64,000 nucleotides of DNA from UBA668 sp043721915 (GCA_043721915.1 JAYSPV010000045.1:10631-74630); one strand, 5' to 3'; positions 32,289-43,019 are shown, numbered from the stretch's first letter. The notes: generated from the letters alone by a model not told the origin. A program made the numbers and translations.

Positions 32289-35200
32289 ATGTCAGATTCC
32301 ATCACTGTTGCTCGCGTTGCCGGGTCGGGTTGTCGGCGAGGTGTGCGTCGCTGGTGTGGTGGGTTGTTGGCGTTGGCGTTGTTCGGGGCCGCGATCGTGG
32401 TGACCGAGGCCGTGGAGCACTCTGTCGCCGACGCGAAGCTCGTCGAGTACGGCGGTGGTGATCCGGTCGCGGCGCAGGCGGCGCAGGCACAGGCGTTGTG
32501 GTCGGCGGATCGTGGGCTTGTTGGTGTGCCGACTGGGGTTGCGACATCGGGTGCCACTCCGCCGGCGGACACGGACGGCACGGATACGTCTGTGGTGCAG
32601 ATACCGCAGGCTGGTGTCGATGTTCCTGGGACGATCGAGCAGCCGGTGCCGGTGGATCCGAATGTTCCCGATGGTTTCGTGCCTGGCGATAGCGAAGTGG
32701 TTGGTGGGTCGCCGACTTCGATCATCTATGAGAATCCTGACGGCTCTCGGACCGCTGCGATCTTTTCGACGCCGTCGGTGTTCAGGGACGAGACCGGTGA
32801 GTGGACACAGTTCAATCCGACCCCAGTTGACACGGGGGACCGCGTCGAGGTTCCCGACGCGGTTGTTGACACGTCGTTTGCTGGGGTTGGTTCCGATGAT
32901 GAACTCGCCCGAGTCGTGTCTGGTTCGCGGGCCGCCGGGTTTTCGCTCGACGGGGCTGCCGCTGTTGAAGCGATCACGACCGAGACTGGTGTGAGGTTCG
33001 TCAATATCTTGCCGGGTGTCACTCTTGAGGAGCATTCGGTGCTCGATGGGGTCAAGGAAGATCTGATCGTTGCGGAGCGCCCTGCGACGGCGCCGACCTA
33101 CCGTTTCAGGTTGACCACGAAGGGTCTCAGCCCACGGACAGCGGTGGGGGGTTCGGTGCAGTTGGTGGACAGCGCTGGCAGGGTGGTGTTCACGATTCCC
33201 CGGGGTACTGCGTGGGATTCGAACCCGAGCCAGGTCGAAGAACTTGGTCGTGTGGGGGTGGCGACTCGGCTTGTGCGCGATGGCGTCGATTGGGTTGTCG
33301 AGCTGGTTCCGGATTGGGAGTGGATGTCCGATCCTGCGCGTGTGTACCCGGTCACGATCGATCCGCAGTTCGTGTCGACGTCACAGTCGACCGTGCGTTC
33401 TGATGCCTATGTCGTGTCGTCGGTTGGCGCGGGCCAGTACAACGGCACGTCGGGCACCTATTCGCAGTGGTCGTCGGTGTCGAGCACGTTTGTGGACAAG
33501 ATCGGCTACAGCAATGTGTCGGGCACGTGGCAGCAGTACAAGTCGTGGGCGTACTTCAACTTGCCGTTGCCGGCCGGCTACATCCACAACATCACCAACG
33601 CGACGCTCTCGGGTGAGGTTGTGTACGTTCGTGACTTCTCTAGCAATGGCGCGGTCTCAGTTCCGGCCTACGGTGCCGCGAACATTGGGATCGCAAAGGG
33701 CACCGGGCCGTGGGCGCCAGGTCCGGACGCGTCGCCGAATCTGACGTGGGCGACGCAGCCGACGTTTGATGCTGCGACCGCCAAGACTCAGCTGGTCGCG
33801 CAGACGTTGACGTTCACTACTGACGTCACGGGTTGGGTCCAAGGTTGGGAGGCCGCTCCCGCGACCAACAAGGGTGTTGTGTTCTACGGGCTTGGCCAAT
33901 CGCTGCCGGGTCTGGGGCACGGTTTCACGATGATGAAATCGATGGAGTCGAACAACCCTCCGGTGCTGCTGGTCACCTATAATTCGACCCCGGTTGCGAC
34001 GTCTCCTGCATCTGGGACCACGGTCCACAAGAACGCTACGCAGAGCGTGGATTTCGCGTGGGGTGATCCTGATGGCCTGCAGGCGCAGGTCCAGGTCTGC
34101 TCGGACGCCGCGTTCACGCAGGATTGTTTCTTCTCGGCCCAGGGTGTGGGCACGGCGTCGATCGGCGCGGCGCAGTTCTTGCAGAACCAGCCGAGCTATT
34201 GGCGTATCCGGAAGGCTGTCGGTGCCGACGTCTACTTCTCCAGTCCGGCGCGCACACTGACGTTGACCAACACGGCTCCACCTGCTGCGGCGCTCAACAT
34301 CGGTGTCGACGGTTTTGTCTCGACGAGCACTCCGAGCATCACCGTTCCCGCGGTCACTGATCCGAATGGTGATCTTGTCCAGTACAAGTTCCAAGTGTGT
34401 GATCAGCCCGCCACAGCGCAGGGTGTTGCGCAGGGCAACTGCACGTCATCGAACTGGCAAACCTCGACCAGTTGGGCGTCGGCGATCAACTGGGCGCAAA
34501 CCTATTATTGGACGGTCAGCACCACGGATGGGCTTCGTAACGGCGGGGTTGTGACGCAAACCCAGGTGGCCGCGCCGTACAACGACATCGCAGGAACCCA
34601 ATGGGTGCGTGGTTCGTACCCCAATGGTGCCCCGTCGGGCATGGTCGAGTTGGCGAGTGGGAACCTGTTCTTCGCGGCGACCGACATCGATCCGGCGACT
34701 GTCGGTGTGGATATTGGCGTCACGCGTTCGTACAACAGCCTCGACTCGCGTAGCGGCTACTTCGGTATGGGTTGGTCGAGCGCGCTGGACATGTCGGCAT
34801 CGCTCGATGCTGCCCAGAACGTGACCATCTTGCTTGACGACGGCCGCGCCCAGTTCCACGGCAAGAACACAACCGGGTGGGCAAGATCTTGGGGTGGCGA
34901 CGGCGAGTTCACCCTCGATGCTGTGACCGGGGAGTATTGGCTGACGCTGTCCAATAAGACGAAGTACCGGTTCAAGGACATCAACTCGACACCGACAACA
35001 CTTGAGTTCCTTGGCGTTACAAACGCTGATGGTGCGGCGACATCGATCACGTGGGGTGCGAGCAGCGTGCAGGTCACTGATGTCGCGAGTGGCCGGTCAC
35101 TCATCTACACGCTGGCCACACCACCGAACGCGACGCGCAGTCATGTTGCATCGGTCGCCGCTCTTGGCGCGCCGGGCGAGGTGTGGACGTACGTGTACGA

Positions 35201-38200
35201 CAACGACCGGCTGGTGGATGCTTGCTCGCCCGACGTCGACCCGGGCAGTGCCACCAAGCAACTGTGCACCCAGTACGACTTCGACGGTGCCCAGCGACTG
35301 ATCGAGGCGCAATCGGCTCAGACCAAAACCGGCAGTGCGCTCAGCCCGATGGTCTCGCCTACCAACAAGAAGGTGCTGTTTGGCGTCACGTACGACACCA
35401 ATGGCCGCGTCGCGCAGCAACGCAATGGTGTCGGCAACCAGTGGTCGTACACGTACCTCACTGACCAGACAACACCGAACCCTGCTGGCGGCACCGTCAC
35501 CGCCCGCTATCTGGCTAGGGCCACCGCACCGCGAGGTGGGGTCACCGAATACTACTTCGACGCGTTGCGCCGGTTGATCTATCAGAAGAACGCGATGGGT
35601 GAACAGCAGTGGTGGGAATACGACTCCGCTGGGTTCATGTCCAAGACCACGACCCAGGTCGGGGCCGCCCAATATGCGACCACCAAGTACGTGTCGAACG
35701 CTGCGGGCCAGATGACTTCCAGGGTCGACCCGAACCTGTCCGACGCCACCGCGTGGAAGTGGACCTACAACGCTGCCGGGCGCGTCGCCAGCGAAGTCGA
35801 TCCGTATGGGTACACCGTGACGACCGCCTACCTTGCCGACAACATCCATGTGGCCAGCACCACCCGCGTCGCACCCGTCGGGGCGAACCTCGGGCACGGC
35901 GACGCGACCACCACCTACACGTACACCGATGCGAACACCATCGCCTACGGCTCCACGACTGATCACCCGCCACTGTGGTTGCCGGCAACGATCACCGACG
36001 AACGCGGTGCCGTCACCCAGATGCGGTACGACAAGGCTGGTGACCTGCGTCTCGAGATCGGCCCGACGGGGGTGCAGACCCGCTACACGTACGACGCAAT
36101 CGGTCGAAAGATCAAGACCGAAACCATGTATGACAACGTCAACTGGGTCACTACCGATGTCACCGCCTACGACCCGGCTGGACGGATCGTTCAAGCCGAT
36201 GGTGCATTGGTCACTGACGCGGTCACGGGCGCCGCGCACAAGCTGCGTATCACCACCAGCTACGACGACGCGGGGAACCCGCTGACCATCACCAAATCCG
36301 ATGTGGGTGGCAGCGCCACCACCGACCCAGCGCGCACGACCAGCTACCACTACGACGACGCGAACCGTCGCGATCGCACCACCGACGCGTTGGGTAACAC
36401 CACCGACACCGTCTTTGATGCCGACGGGAACCCCACCGAGACCATCGACGCACGCGGGACACGGGTGGTGACCGCCTTCGACATGGGTGGCCGACCCACC
36501 GCAACGACCATCAAGAACTTCGTCGATGACCCGATCAGCGCTCCCGCCGTCACCCGCGATGTGATCGTGTCGACGCAAACCTATGACACTGCCGGGCGAC
36601 CGTGGAAGACCACCGACGCACTCGGCCGTGTCACCGAAACCGTCTACGACACGGCTGGCATGGGCTGGCCGGTTCAGACCGTTGTGACAGCGGGTTCCAC
36701 CAGCAACATCGTGGTGGCTACCAACTACGACCTGGTCGGGCGTGCCACCGACGTGTACAAGTTCGGTGATCCCACAGGCGGGCAAGCCCAGATGATGCAA
36801 CGCACCCACACCGACTACGACCTGTGGGGCCGCGCGAAGGTCACCACCACCTACGACACGGCCAGCAACGGCGCCGGTGGTGGCACCGTCAATCAAACCC
36901 AGACCAACACGTACGACAAGTCCGGCAACGTTACGGTCTCGGTCACCGCGGGCGGCGCCGTGTCGACGACCACCACGACCACCTTCTCTGCTGCCACCGG
37001 GATCCCCACAACCACCACGGTCAGCAGCGGCCAAACCGTGGTGACATCGACACGGGCCACCGACGCCCGCGGCCTGGTGTACTCGAGTGTGGACCAGCGC
37101 GGCAACCCGGTACAGATGGTCTACGACGTGCTGGGCCGGGCGACCACCGTGACCTACCCGGGGGTACCCACGACCACGGTCGATCGCGACGCTGGCAGCG
37201 CGACCACAGCAACCGTGACCGCGTCGAACACGACCGGCTACAACACCTTTGGTGAAGCCGTCCACGTGCGCGACCCTCTCGGGCAGGTGACAACCGTCGA
37301 CTTCGACGTGTTGGGCCGCAAGTCGGTTGTTCACTACCCGTCGTACACGCAGCCGGGGACGACCACGGTGCTGAACCCGACCGAGGCGTTCCATTATGAC
37401 GCCAACGGCAACCTCGACACCCGGACCGACCGGCTCGGCAAGAACACCACTTTCACGTTCGACTTGATGAACCGTGTTGTCCAACAAGTCGACCCGCCAG
37501 CGAACGCCACAGCACCGGCGGGGGTGACCACCATCACCTACGACGACGCCGGCAACCAGCTCAGCATCACCGACCCAATCGGGGCGCGCACCGAGACGAC
37601 CTACAACTACATGGGCCTGCCCGTCACCGTTACCCGAAAGGTGCGGCATGGTTCAGTCACCGATTCCTACACGAGCAGTTACACCTACGACCGAGCCGGG
37701 CGCGTGATCATCGCGTGCCTGCCGACAGTCAACGGCGTCACACCCTGCAGCACTACCACCTACTCGCCGTTCGGATCGGTGTTGACCACTACCAACGCCT
37801 TGTCGAAGACCACCAGGCACAGCTATGACGGGCTCGGCCGCCACACATCAGTGACGGACCCGATGAACCACAAGACCGTGACCGCCTTTGGTGACGGCAT
37901 CGGGCATAGCTACACCACCTCTCAAATCGGCAGCGACGGCGCCACCGTGTCGAGCTCCAGCTACACGCTTGACGCCAACGGCAACACCACCACAATCGCG
38001 TTGGCCAATGGTGGCCGGGTCGATTACATCTACGACGCGCGCAACCAACTCATCGGCGTCACCCAACTTTCCGACGCTGCACCATCGGCGCACAGCATCG
38101 TGACCAGCTACGGCTACGACGCCCTCGGGCGGCAGGTCACAGCAGTCGACGGTCGCGACAACACCTGGCTCAACACGTACAACACGCTCGGGCTTCTTCA

Positions 38201-40847
38201 AGACCAAATTGAACCTGCCACACCCGGCCAAAGCACGATCGGTGACCGCAGGTTCACCACCATTCACAACGCGGCGGGGCTCGCCGAACGCTACGAGCAA
38301 CCCGGTGGGGTGCGCGTGCACTACGCCTATGACGATTTGGGTCGGGCAATCACCGAATCCTCCGATTCCGCACCGACAGCCCCCGCTGCGATGGCATCTT
38401 TTGGGTACGACCCGGCAGGACGAATGACATCATTCTCGGTCGCAGGCTCAACCGCAGCGCTCACCTACGACGACCGCGGGCTGCTCACCAACGCCACCGG
38501 GCCGGGTGGGCCAAGTTCGTTCGAGTATGACGCGCTGGGTCGGATCGTCAATAGGACCGACGCGTCTGGTGTCTCGCAGTATGCATGGGACGCGAACAGT
38601 CGCCTGTATTCCGATACCGATCCGTTGACCAACACAGCACGTGTGTACACCTGGAACGACGCCGATCAGGTCACAGGTGTCAGTTATGCCACTGGTGGCG
38701 GTTCGCGAAGCTACGACTACTGGCCGTCGGGGCAACTCAAGACCGACACGATCAAGTCAGATCCGACCACCGTCCAACGATCCGCGATCTACGAGTACGA
38801 CACCAGCGGGAACCTCACCAAGGAAACCATCGCTGGGGCATCGGTCGTCAACCCTGGGAGCAACACGTACACCTACGACCTTGCCGGCCGGTTGCGTGCA
38901 TGGACTGCCACCAACGCAGCGGTCACCAACTACAACTGGGATGACGCGGCGAACCGTGTGCAGGCGGGCAACACGACCAACACCTACGACGCCCGAAACC
39001 GAATCACCGCCGGAACCACCACCGCCCCATCGGGGGCCACCACCGATGCCTACACATGGACACCGCGAGGCACGATTTCGTCGCAGGCCATCAACGGCAC
39101 CGCAACTGCTTACACCTTCGATGGTCTGGGTCGAATGGTCACAGCTGGTGGCGTCAACTTCACCTACGACGCTCTTGACCGCATCGCGTCGCGTACCGAT
39201 GGCGCCAACACCGCCACCTTTGCCTATTCCGGTCTGGGCCTGCAACCCACCAGCGACGGCGCCAGCCTGATCGCGCGTTCGCCGGGGGGTGCGCCAGTAT
39301 CGATGAAAGTCGGCGCCGGCCCAGGGCTCACCGTTGGCCAAGACCGCCACGGCGACATCGTTGCCCTGTTCCAACCTGGCGGTTCCACCCTCACCGACAG
39401 CATCGACTACGACCCGTTCGGGCAAGTCGTCGGGCGTACCGGCACCACTGCCAACACCGCCGGCTTCCAAGGCGCCTACACCGACCCAACCACCAAACTC
39501 GTCGACATGGGCGCCCGCTGGTACTCGCCCAACACCGGGCGTTTCCTCGCCCGCGACACCATCGCTCCGATGCTTGCCTCGCCGGTGTCGCTCAACATGT
39601 ACACCTACGCCAACAACGACCCGCTCGGCCACTTCGACCCCGACGGCCACTGTGCAATCCGCATCGACGGCAACTACTGCGCCCCGACCCGCACAACACG
39701 ATCAACGGCTTACAACTCGAACTGGTATAGCGCAATCGTCACCCCGAAGCGCAGCAGCGGGCCCACGGGCCGTTGCATTCGCTTCAACGCCTGCCCCGAC
39801 GGTGGTAACCAAACCCGAGAAGCACCCCACGGTAACTCTGGCAAAGGCAACAGCGCCGACCCACCGCCTGATCCGATCCAAACGTGCGCCCAAGACCCCA
39901 AATGCACCCCGCAACGAATGGTCGCCCTGATCAAAGCGTCCAAGGACGATGGGTTTGGCGCAGTCGTCTTCGCTGCCATCGAAGGCGCCGACGTGAAAGG
40001 CGATCTTGACGGCAACTGGGGCCAGAAGAGCATCGACGCAGCAGCCGCAGGGGGCAAGAACCTCGAAGACGCGATCATGAAATCCCTCGGCATCGACCGA
40101 ACACAAGCCCGCCTCTGGGCGACACTGGCCCAGTCCGTCGCCAAGAAGATCCAGAACTCAAAATCCGAGTTCGAGAAGATCGATCACGAGAAGTCGTTCC
40201 TCGAGGCGCACCTCAGCGCGATCATGATCGGAGTAGCGATCCTCGCGACTGTGGCAACCGTTGGTGCCGCTGGAATGGCCATGGCAGGCGCACTCACCGT
40301 TGCCACGCTCGGAGGCACTGCATCGCTCACCGTCACCAGCCTCACAGTCGGCATCGTCACTACCGGAGCCTTCGTACCATTGGCTTTCGCCGCTGGGACA
40401 GCCGCAGCGTGGGTTGGTGCCGACGCACTCGCCGAAGGATTCTTCCAGACCGGCCTCAACAGCCACACGGTAGTCGGCGCCGACAGCAGATCATTTCGTG
40501 CCCCGAAAGCCACAAACACGCGGACAGATCTCATTTTGTTTGACGAAGAATGGGCATCGCGTCAGCTGCTTGGTCAGAACACACCGGGTTCAGCGGGCTA
40601 CGCCGAAACACCAGGCGGCAGGACAGTGACCGCACACGCCGCGGAGGTGATCGCCAATGGCGGTCGAGGCCGTCCACCGACATCACTTACGACGGTCGAC
40701 GAGATTCTCGACACTGGCACATCCGTGCGTTGGAGACCGGAAAACGGTACGGTCCGCGTCACCCAACCGGGAATGCCCGGCAGGCCATACGTTGTCGTGG
40801 ACGATGCCACCGGCAACAGAATCGTCACCGCGATGGTCCCGAAGTGA
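32289..40847 (+). CDS. RHS/YD-repeat polymorphic toxin with DNRLRE and DUF6531 domains
   Basis: 2852 residues. Signal/anchor segment at 18-42 (RRGVRRWCGG, LLALALFGAAIVV). The DNRLRE-like beta domain (about 358-567) has QSTVRSDAYVVSS and an Ala/Phe-Asn-Leu core. Ig/Fn-like stretches follow to 760, then DUF6531 (PSGMVELASGNLFF, about 770) and dozens of YD repeats (YDALGR, YDAAG types) to about 2390. The RHS core end is GARWYSPNTGRFLARD and DPLGHFDPDGH at 2391-2454. The variable C-terminal tip (2455-2852) contains a hydrophobic Ala/Val/Thr-rich stretch (2641-2719) and a terminal domain with TVTAHAAEVIANGGRG and VVVDDATGNRIVTAMVP, which resembles BECR-fold RNase toxins. Start ATG 32289 is chosen for the signal sequence. 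Confidence 0.88.
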   Translation: MSDSITVARVAGSGCRRGVRRWCGGLLALALFGAAIVVTEAVEHSVADAKLVEYGGGDPVAAQAAQAQALWSADRGLVGVPTGVATSGATPPADTDGTDTSVVQIPQAGVDVPGTIEQPVPVDPNVPDGFVPGDSEVVGGSPTSIIYENPDGSRTAAIFSTPSVFRDETGEWTQFNPTPVDTGDRVEVPDAVVDTSFAGVGSDDELARVVSGSRAAGFSLDGAAAVEAITTETGVRFVNILPGVTLEEHSVLDGVKEDLIVAERPATAPTYRFRLTTKGLSPRTAVGGSVQLVDSAGRVVFTIPRGTAWDSNPSQVEELGRVGVATRLVRDGVDWVVELVPDWEWMSDPARVYPVTIDPQFVSTSQSTVRSDAYVVSSVGAGQYNGTSGTYSQWSSVSSTFVDKIGYSNVSGTWQQYKSWAYFNLPLPAGYIHNITNATLSGEVVYVRDFSSNGAVSVPAYGAANIGIAKGTGPWAPGPDASPNLTWATQPTFDAATAKTQLVAQTLTFTTDVTGWVQGWEAAPATNKGVVFYGLGQSLPGLGHGFTMMKSMESNNPPVLLVTYNSTPVATSPASGTTVHKNATQSVDFAWGDPDGLQAQVQVCSDAAFTQDCFFSAQGVGTASIGAAQFLQNQPSYWRIRKAVGADVYFSSPARTLTLTNTAPPAAALNIGVDGFVSTSTPSITVPAVTDPNGDLVQYKFQVCDQPATAQGVAQGNCTSSNWQTSTSWASAINWAQTYYWTVSTTDGLRNGGVVTQTQVAAPYNDIAGTQWVRGSYPNGAPSGMVELASGNLFFAATDIDPATVGVDIGVTRSYNSLDSRSGYFGMGWSSALDMSASLDAAQNVTILLDDGRAQFHGKNTTGWARSWGGDGEFTLDAVTGEYWLTLSNKTKYRFKDINSTPTTLEFLGVTNADGAATSITWGASSVQVTDVASGRSLIYTLATPPNATRSHVASVAALGAPGEVWTYVYDNDRLVDACSPDVDPGSATKQLCTQYDFDGAQRLIEAQSAQTKTGSALSPMVSPTNKKVLFGVTYDTNGRVAQQRNGVGNQWSYTYLTDQTTPNPAGGTVTARYLARATAPRGGVTEYYFDALRRLIYQKNAMGEQQWWEYDSAGFMSKTTTQVGAAQYATTKYVSNAAGQMTSRVDPNLSDATAWKWTYNAAGRVASEVDPYGYTVTTAYLADNIHVASTTRVAPVGANLGHGDATTTYTYTDANTIAYGSTTDHPPLWLPATITDERGAVTQMRYDKAGDLRLEIGPTGVQTRYTYDAIGRKIKTETMYDNVNWVTTDVTAYDPAGRIVQADGALVTDAVTGAAHKLRITTSYDDAGNPLTITKSDVGGSATTDPARTTSYHYDDANRRDRTTDALGNTTDTVFDADGNPTETIDARGTRVVTAFDMGGRPTATTIKNFVDDPISAPAVTRDVIVSTQTYDTAGRPWKTTDALGRVTETVYDTAGMGWPVQTVVTAGSTSNIVVATNYDLVGRATDVYKFGDPTGGQAQMMQRTHTDYDLWGRAKVTTTYDTASNGAGGGTVNQTQTNTYDKSGNVTVSVTAGGAVSTTTTTTFSAATGIPTTTTVSSGQTVVTSTRATDARGLVYSSVDQRGNPVQMVYDVLGRATTVTYPGVPTTTVDRDAGSATTATVTASNTTGYNTFGEAVHVRDPLGQVTTVDFDVLGRKSVVHYPSYTQPGTTTVLNPTEAFHYDANGNLDTRTDRLGKNTTFTFDLMNRVVQQVDPPANATAPAGVTTITYDDAGNQLSITDPIGARTETTYNYMGLPVTVTRKVRHGSVTDSYTSSYTYDRAGRVIIACLPTVNGVTPCSTTTYSPFGSVLTTTNALSKTTRHSYDGLGRHTSVTDPMNHKTVTAFGDGIGHSYTTSQIGSDGATVSSSSYTLDANGNTTTIALANGGRVDYIYDARNQLIGVTQLSDAAPSAHSIVTSYGYDALGRQVTAVDGRDNTWLNTYNTLGLLQDQIEPATPGQSTIGDRRFTTIHNAAGLAERYEQPGGVRVHYAYDDLGRAITESSDSAPTAPAAMASFGYDPAGRMTSFSVAGSTAALTYDDRGLLTNATGPGGPSSFEYDALGRIVNRTDASGVSQYAWDANSRLYSDTDPLTNTARVYTWNDADQVTGVSYATGGGSRSYDYWPSGQLKTDTIKSDPTTVQRSAIYEYDTSGNLTKETIAGASVVNPGSNTYTYDLAGRLRAWTATNAAVTNYNWDDAANRVQAGNTTNTYDARNRITAGTTTAPSGATTDAYTWTPRGTISSQAINGTATAYTFDGLGRMVTAGGVNFTYDALDRIASRTDGANTATFAYSGLGLQPTSDGASLIARSPGGAPVSMKVGAGPGLTVGQDRHGDIVALFQPGGSTLTDSIDYDPFGQVVGRTGTTANTAGFQGAYTDPTTKLVDMGARWYSPNTGRFLARDTIAPMLASPVSLNMYTYANNDPLGHFDPDGHCAIRIDGNYCAPTRTTRSTAYNSNWYSAIVTPKRSSGPTGRCIRFNACPDGGNQTREAPHGNSGKGNSADPPPDPIQTCAQDPKCTPQRMVALIKASKDDGFGAVVFAAIEGADVKGDLDGNWGQKSIDAAAAGGKNLEDAIMKSLGIDRTQARLWATLAQSVAKKIQNSKSEFEKIDHEKSFLEAHLSAIMIGVAILATVATVGAAGMAMAGALTVATLGGTASLTVTSLTVGIVTTGAFVPLAFAAGTAAAWVGADALAEGFFQTGLNSHTVVGADSRSFRAPKATNTRTDLILFDEEWASRQLLGQNTPGSAGYAETPGGRTVTAHAAEVIANGGRGRPPTSLTTVDEILDTGTSVRWRPENGTVRVTQPGMPGRPYVVVDDATGNRIVTAMVPK

Positions 40848-41101
40848 TCGACCAAGACTGGATCGATCTCCTCGACCACATTGATCGGTTTGTCGGTGGG
40901 GAAACTTCGAAGGTTCTCGCTGATGAGCTTCTGGGGCTCGTGTTGGAATGCTTCCGAGACGAGGAATGGGCCGACGAGGTCGTCTGGATTCTTTCTTGCT
41001 ACGAGCCAGGTGGCGGAGAGCACTACTACGACGAACTGGCGGTTGCGGCCGAGCTATCAGCAGTCGCCGCGAACATCCGCGTTGAACGGAGCGACGGGTG
41101 A
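40844..41101 (+). CDS. Candidate immunity protein for the RHS toxin tip
   Basis: 85 residues, acidic, Glu/Asp-rich helices (WIDLLDHIDRFVGGETSKVLADELL, CFRDEEWADEVVWIL). Its GTG overlaps the RHS stop by 4 nt, as immunity genes of polymorphic toxins often do. No known family recognised, no signal peptide, so a cytosolic inhibitor is the reasonable inference. Confidence 0.65.
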   Translation: MIDQDWIDLLDHIDRFVGGETSKVLADELLGLVLECFRDEEWADEVVWILSCYEPGGGEHYYDELAVAAELSAVAANIRVERSDG

Positions 41102-41379
41102 GGCTGAGGCCTTTGGTGCTCGTACTTGTGGCCGCACTGTCCTGCCTCTTCGCGGCTACGACGACCGCCAGTGCAGCGGCCTACATATACAATGCGCCGG
41201 TTCTTGTGCGCGCCGACGCGTGTCCAAGTGAAACGGGTGCTACGGCGTCGCGCCACCTCGCCAGCAGGTTGGAGCGGTCTGCCTCACCTGTGATCGAGGT
41301 TCAGGGTGCGTCTACGACCCCTTCCGCTCCCGTTGTTGCCACAGAAGCGGTAGGCGACTGGCGGTACCTACGGTGTTGA
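41098..41379 (+). CDS. Small secreted protein downstream of the RHS immunity gene
   Basis: 93 residues. Basic MRLRP followed by a hydrophobic core LVLVLVAALSCLFA and a likely signal-peptidase site after TASA. The mature part is about 65 residues with two Cys (DACPSET near the middle, LRC at the end). GTG start overlaps the previous stop by 4 nt, making a third coupled gene. No homology recognised. It may be a periplasmic factor or a relic of a second toxin. Confidence 0.55.
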   Translation: MRLRPLVLVLVAALSCLFAATTTASAAAYIYNAPVLVRADACPSETGATASRHLASRLERSASPVIEVQGASTTPSAPVVATEAVGDWRYLRC

Positions 41380-41489
41380 ACACCGAGTTGAGTCGTCCGG
41401 TCGTTCGGATCAGCTCGGTGATTCTGAACCGCTGATCGGATCAGCAAGCCTCCGACTTGGTGTCAGGTGCGTTTTGGGCGTCGTGCCGA

Positions 41490-43019
41490 TCAGGTCGTGG
41501 TCTTGAGCCAGTGGCGCCACTCGGGCGCGGCCACCGAAGGCCAGACTTCGACGAACTGTTGGCGCACATCGCGGACTTCGGCGCGCTGCTGATCGTGGAG
41601 CAACCCCAGCGCGTAGCCGGCCTTGCCGCCCACGCCCTTGGCGGATGCGAGTGACTGGGCCGTCTCAGCGGCGATTGCGGCGTCCTGATGACGCCCGAGC
41701 AACTCTGTGACGTGCTCGAGTTGCTTCGACAGGCGCTTGGCCGGCTTGCCGAACACGGGGACCAGTGCGTCCGCCGCGTAACGGGCATGCTTGGCGCGGA
41801 TGCGTGCTGCGTGCCACGGCTCGTCGGCGCTCTTCTGGCGCAGACCGCGCACATCGCGCGACAGCCGCTTCCAGGCGGAGCGGACGAGCGGCGGCAGCGC
41901 CTCGGAGGCCGGCAGCAGTGCTGCTTCGGTGAGGCGCGGGGCGTGTGCGGCGGCGACGAGTGCATCGAGGAGCGCCAGGTAACGCGGCGACTGCATCGCT
42001 GCGCGCACCTCGGCGAGTGCCGCGGCTTCGTCATTGCCGAGTTCGCGGCGGATGATCTTGATCGCCTTCTCCGCCCCTGGGGCCTCGATCGTCGCCATTC
42101 CTGCCAACAGGCGAGCTTCGAGCACCTCGCGATCGCGAGAGGCGCTGAGCTCGCCGGCGATCCAGGCCACTTCGCCGGAGAGCGCCTTCGCCCATTCGGC
42201 CTCGACCAGCGGCGCGAACACCTTGAGGCCGCTGCGCAACCGTCGGGCGGCGACGCGCATCTGGTGCACCGCATCCGGGAGGTCGCGCCGCAGCCGAAGA
42301 TCCTGCGCGAGAAAGGCAGTGACGAGCTTCGCGATCAGGGCCGTGACGGCATCGCCGGCGGGGTCGCTGGAAGCAACCTTGTCGCGCAACACCACGTCGC
42401 CAGGTTCGATTGCACGAGGGCCCAATGCCCGCACGGCCTTCGAGGTGAAGGTACTGGGAGCAGCGCCCGCGGCGATCAGCACATCGACGACCGGCTGCAG
42501 ATCGTCGTTCGAACGCCCGGTGGCCGCCTCCACCTCCAGCTCACGGAAGCGAGCCGTGATACGACCATCGGTCTTCACCGTGACCCGATCGTCGGTCACC
42601 TCCGCCAGGGCGGCGCCGGTGGCATCGGTGACCAGCGTCGGCCGCCGGTCGTTGACAATGGTGGCGACCGGCAACAGCGGGCTGCCGCGCGTTACGCCGA
42701 GCACGAGCGTCGCCAGAGCATCCGGCACATCGGTGGCATCGCCGAGTGGCAATTGCACCTCATCACGTGCGTTCTCGTCGGCATGGGGCAACTTCAGGTG
42801 CCACCCATCGTCGTGCCCGCCCGTGCGACGGCGCAATGTGATGCGGTGGCGGGCGAGACGCAGATCCTCGGTGTCCCAGTAGACGGCTGTGAGCCGGATG
42901 GCGGGCTGCTCGACTGCCCCTCCGAGGGCGGAACCTTCGCCGCCCAGCGGTGGGAGGCGGAAGCGTGCAGGCACTTCGAGTTTGCGCTCGACTTCCCGGT
43001 GGACGCGGGTCTCGGTCAC
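41490..43019 (-). CDS. CYTH-CHAD domain protein
   Basis: 509 residues from GTG 43019. The N-terminal CYTH (triphosphate tunnel) domain has HREVERKLEVP, the ExExK signature, then YWDTEDLRLARHRITLRRRTGG. The C-terminal CHAD domain has DAVHQMRVAARRLRSGLKVF near residue 280 and HAARIRAKHARYAADAL near 430, both His/Arg-rich helices that bind polyphosphate. Such proteins associate with polyphosphate granules; phosphatase activity of the CYTH domain is a family expectation. Convergent with the RHS locus. Confidence 0.9.
   Translation of the reverse strand: MTETRVHREVERKLEVPARFRLPPLGGEGSALGGAVEQPAIRLTAVYWDTEDLRLARHRITLRRRTGGHDDGWHLKLPHADENARDEVQLPLGDATDVPDALATLVLGVTRGSPLLPVATIVNDRRPTLVTDATGAALAEVTDDRVTVKTDGRITARFRELEVEAATGRSNDDLQPVVDVLIAAGAAPSTFTSKAVRALGPRAIEPGDVVLRDKVASSDPAGDAVTALIAKLVTAFLAQDLRLRRDLPDAVHQMRVAARRLRSGLKVFAPLVEAEWAKALSGEVAWIAGELSASRDREVLEARLLAGMATIEAPGAEKAIKIIRRELGNDEAAALAEVRAAMQSPRYLALLDALVAAAHAPRLTEAALLPASEALPPLVRSAWKRLSRDVRGLRQKSADEPWHAARIRAKHARYAADALVPVFGKPAKRLSKQLEHVTELLGRHQDAAIAAETAQSLASAKGVGGKAGYALGLLHDQQRAEVRDVRQQFVEVWPSVAAPEWRHWLKTTT

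Noticed and set aside
32289..40847. Repeat array of tandem DNA, or CRISPR-like repeat region
   Set aside because: The periodic YD motifs are protein-level repeats of an RHS protein with diverged DNA; no constant-length DNA repeats with spacers were seen. No CRISPR array was found anywhere in the window.
41380..41489. Bidirectional terminator between the RHS locus and the CHAD gene
   Set aside because: Weak ACCGAG/CTCGGT arms with a long spacer and no T-tract; could be chance in GC-rich DNA.
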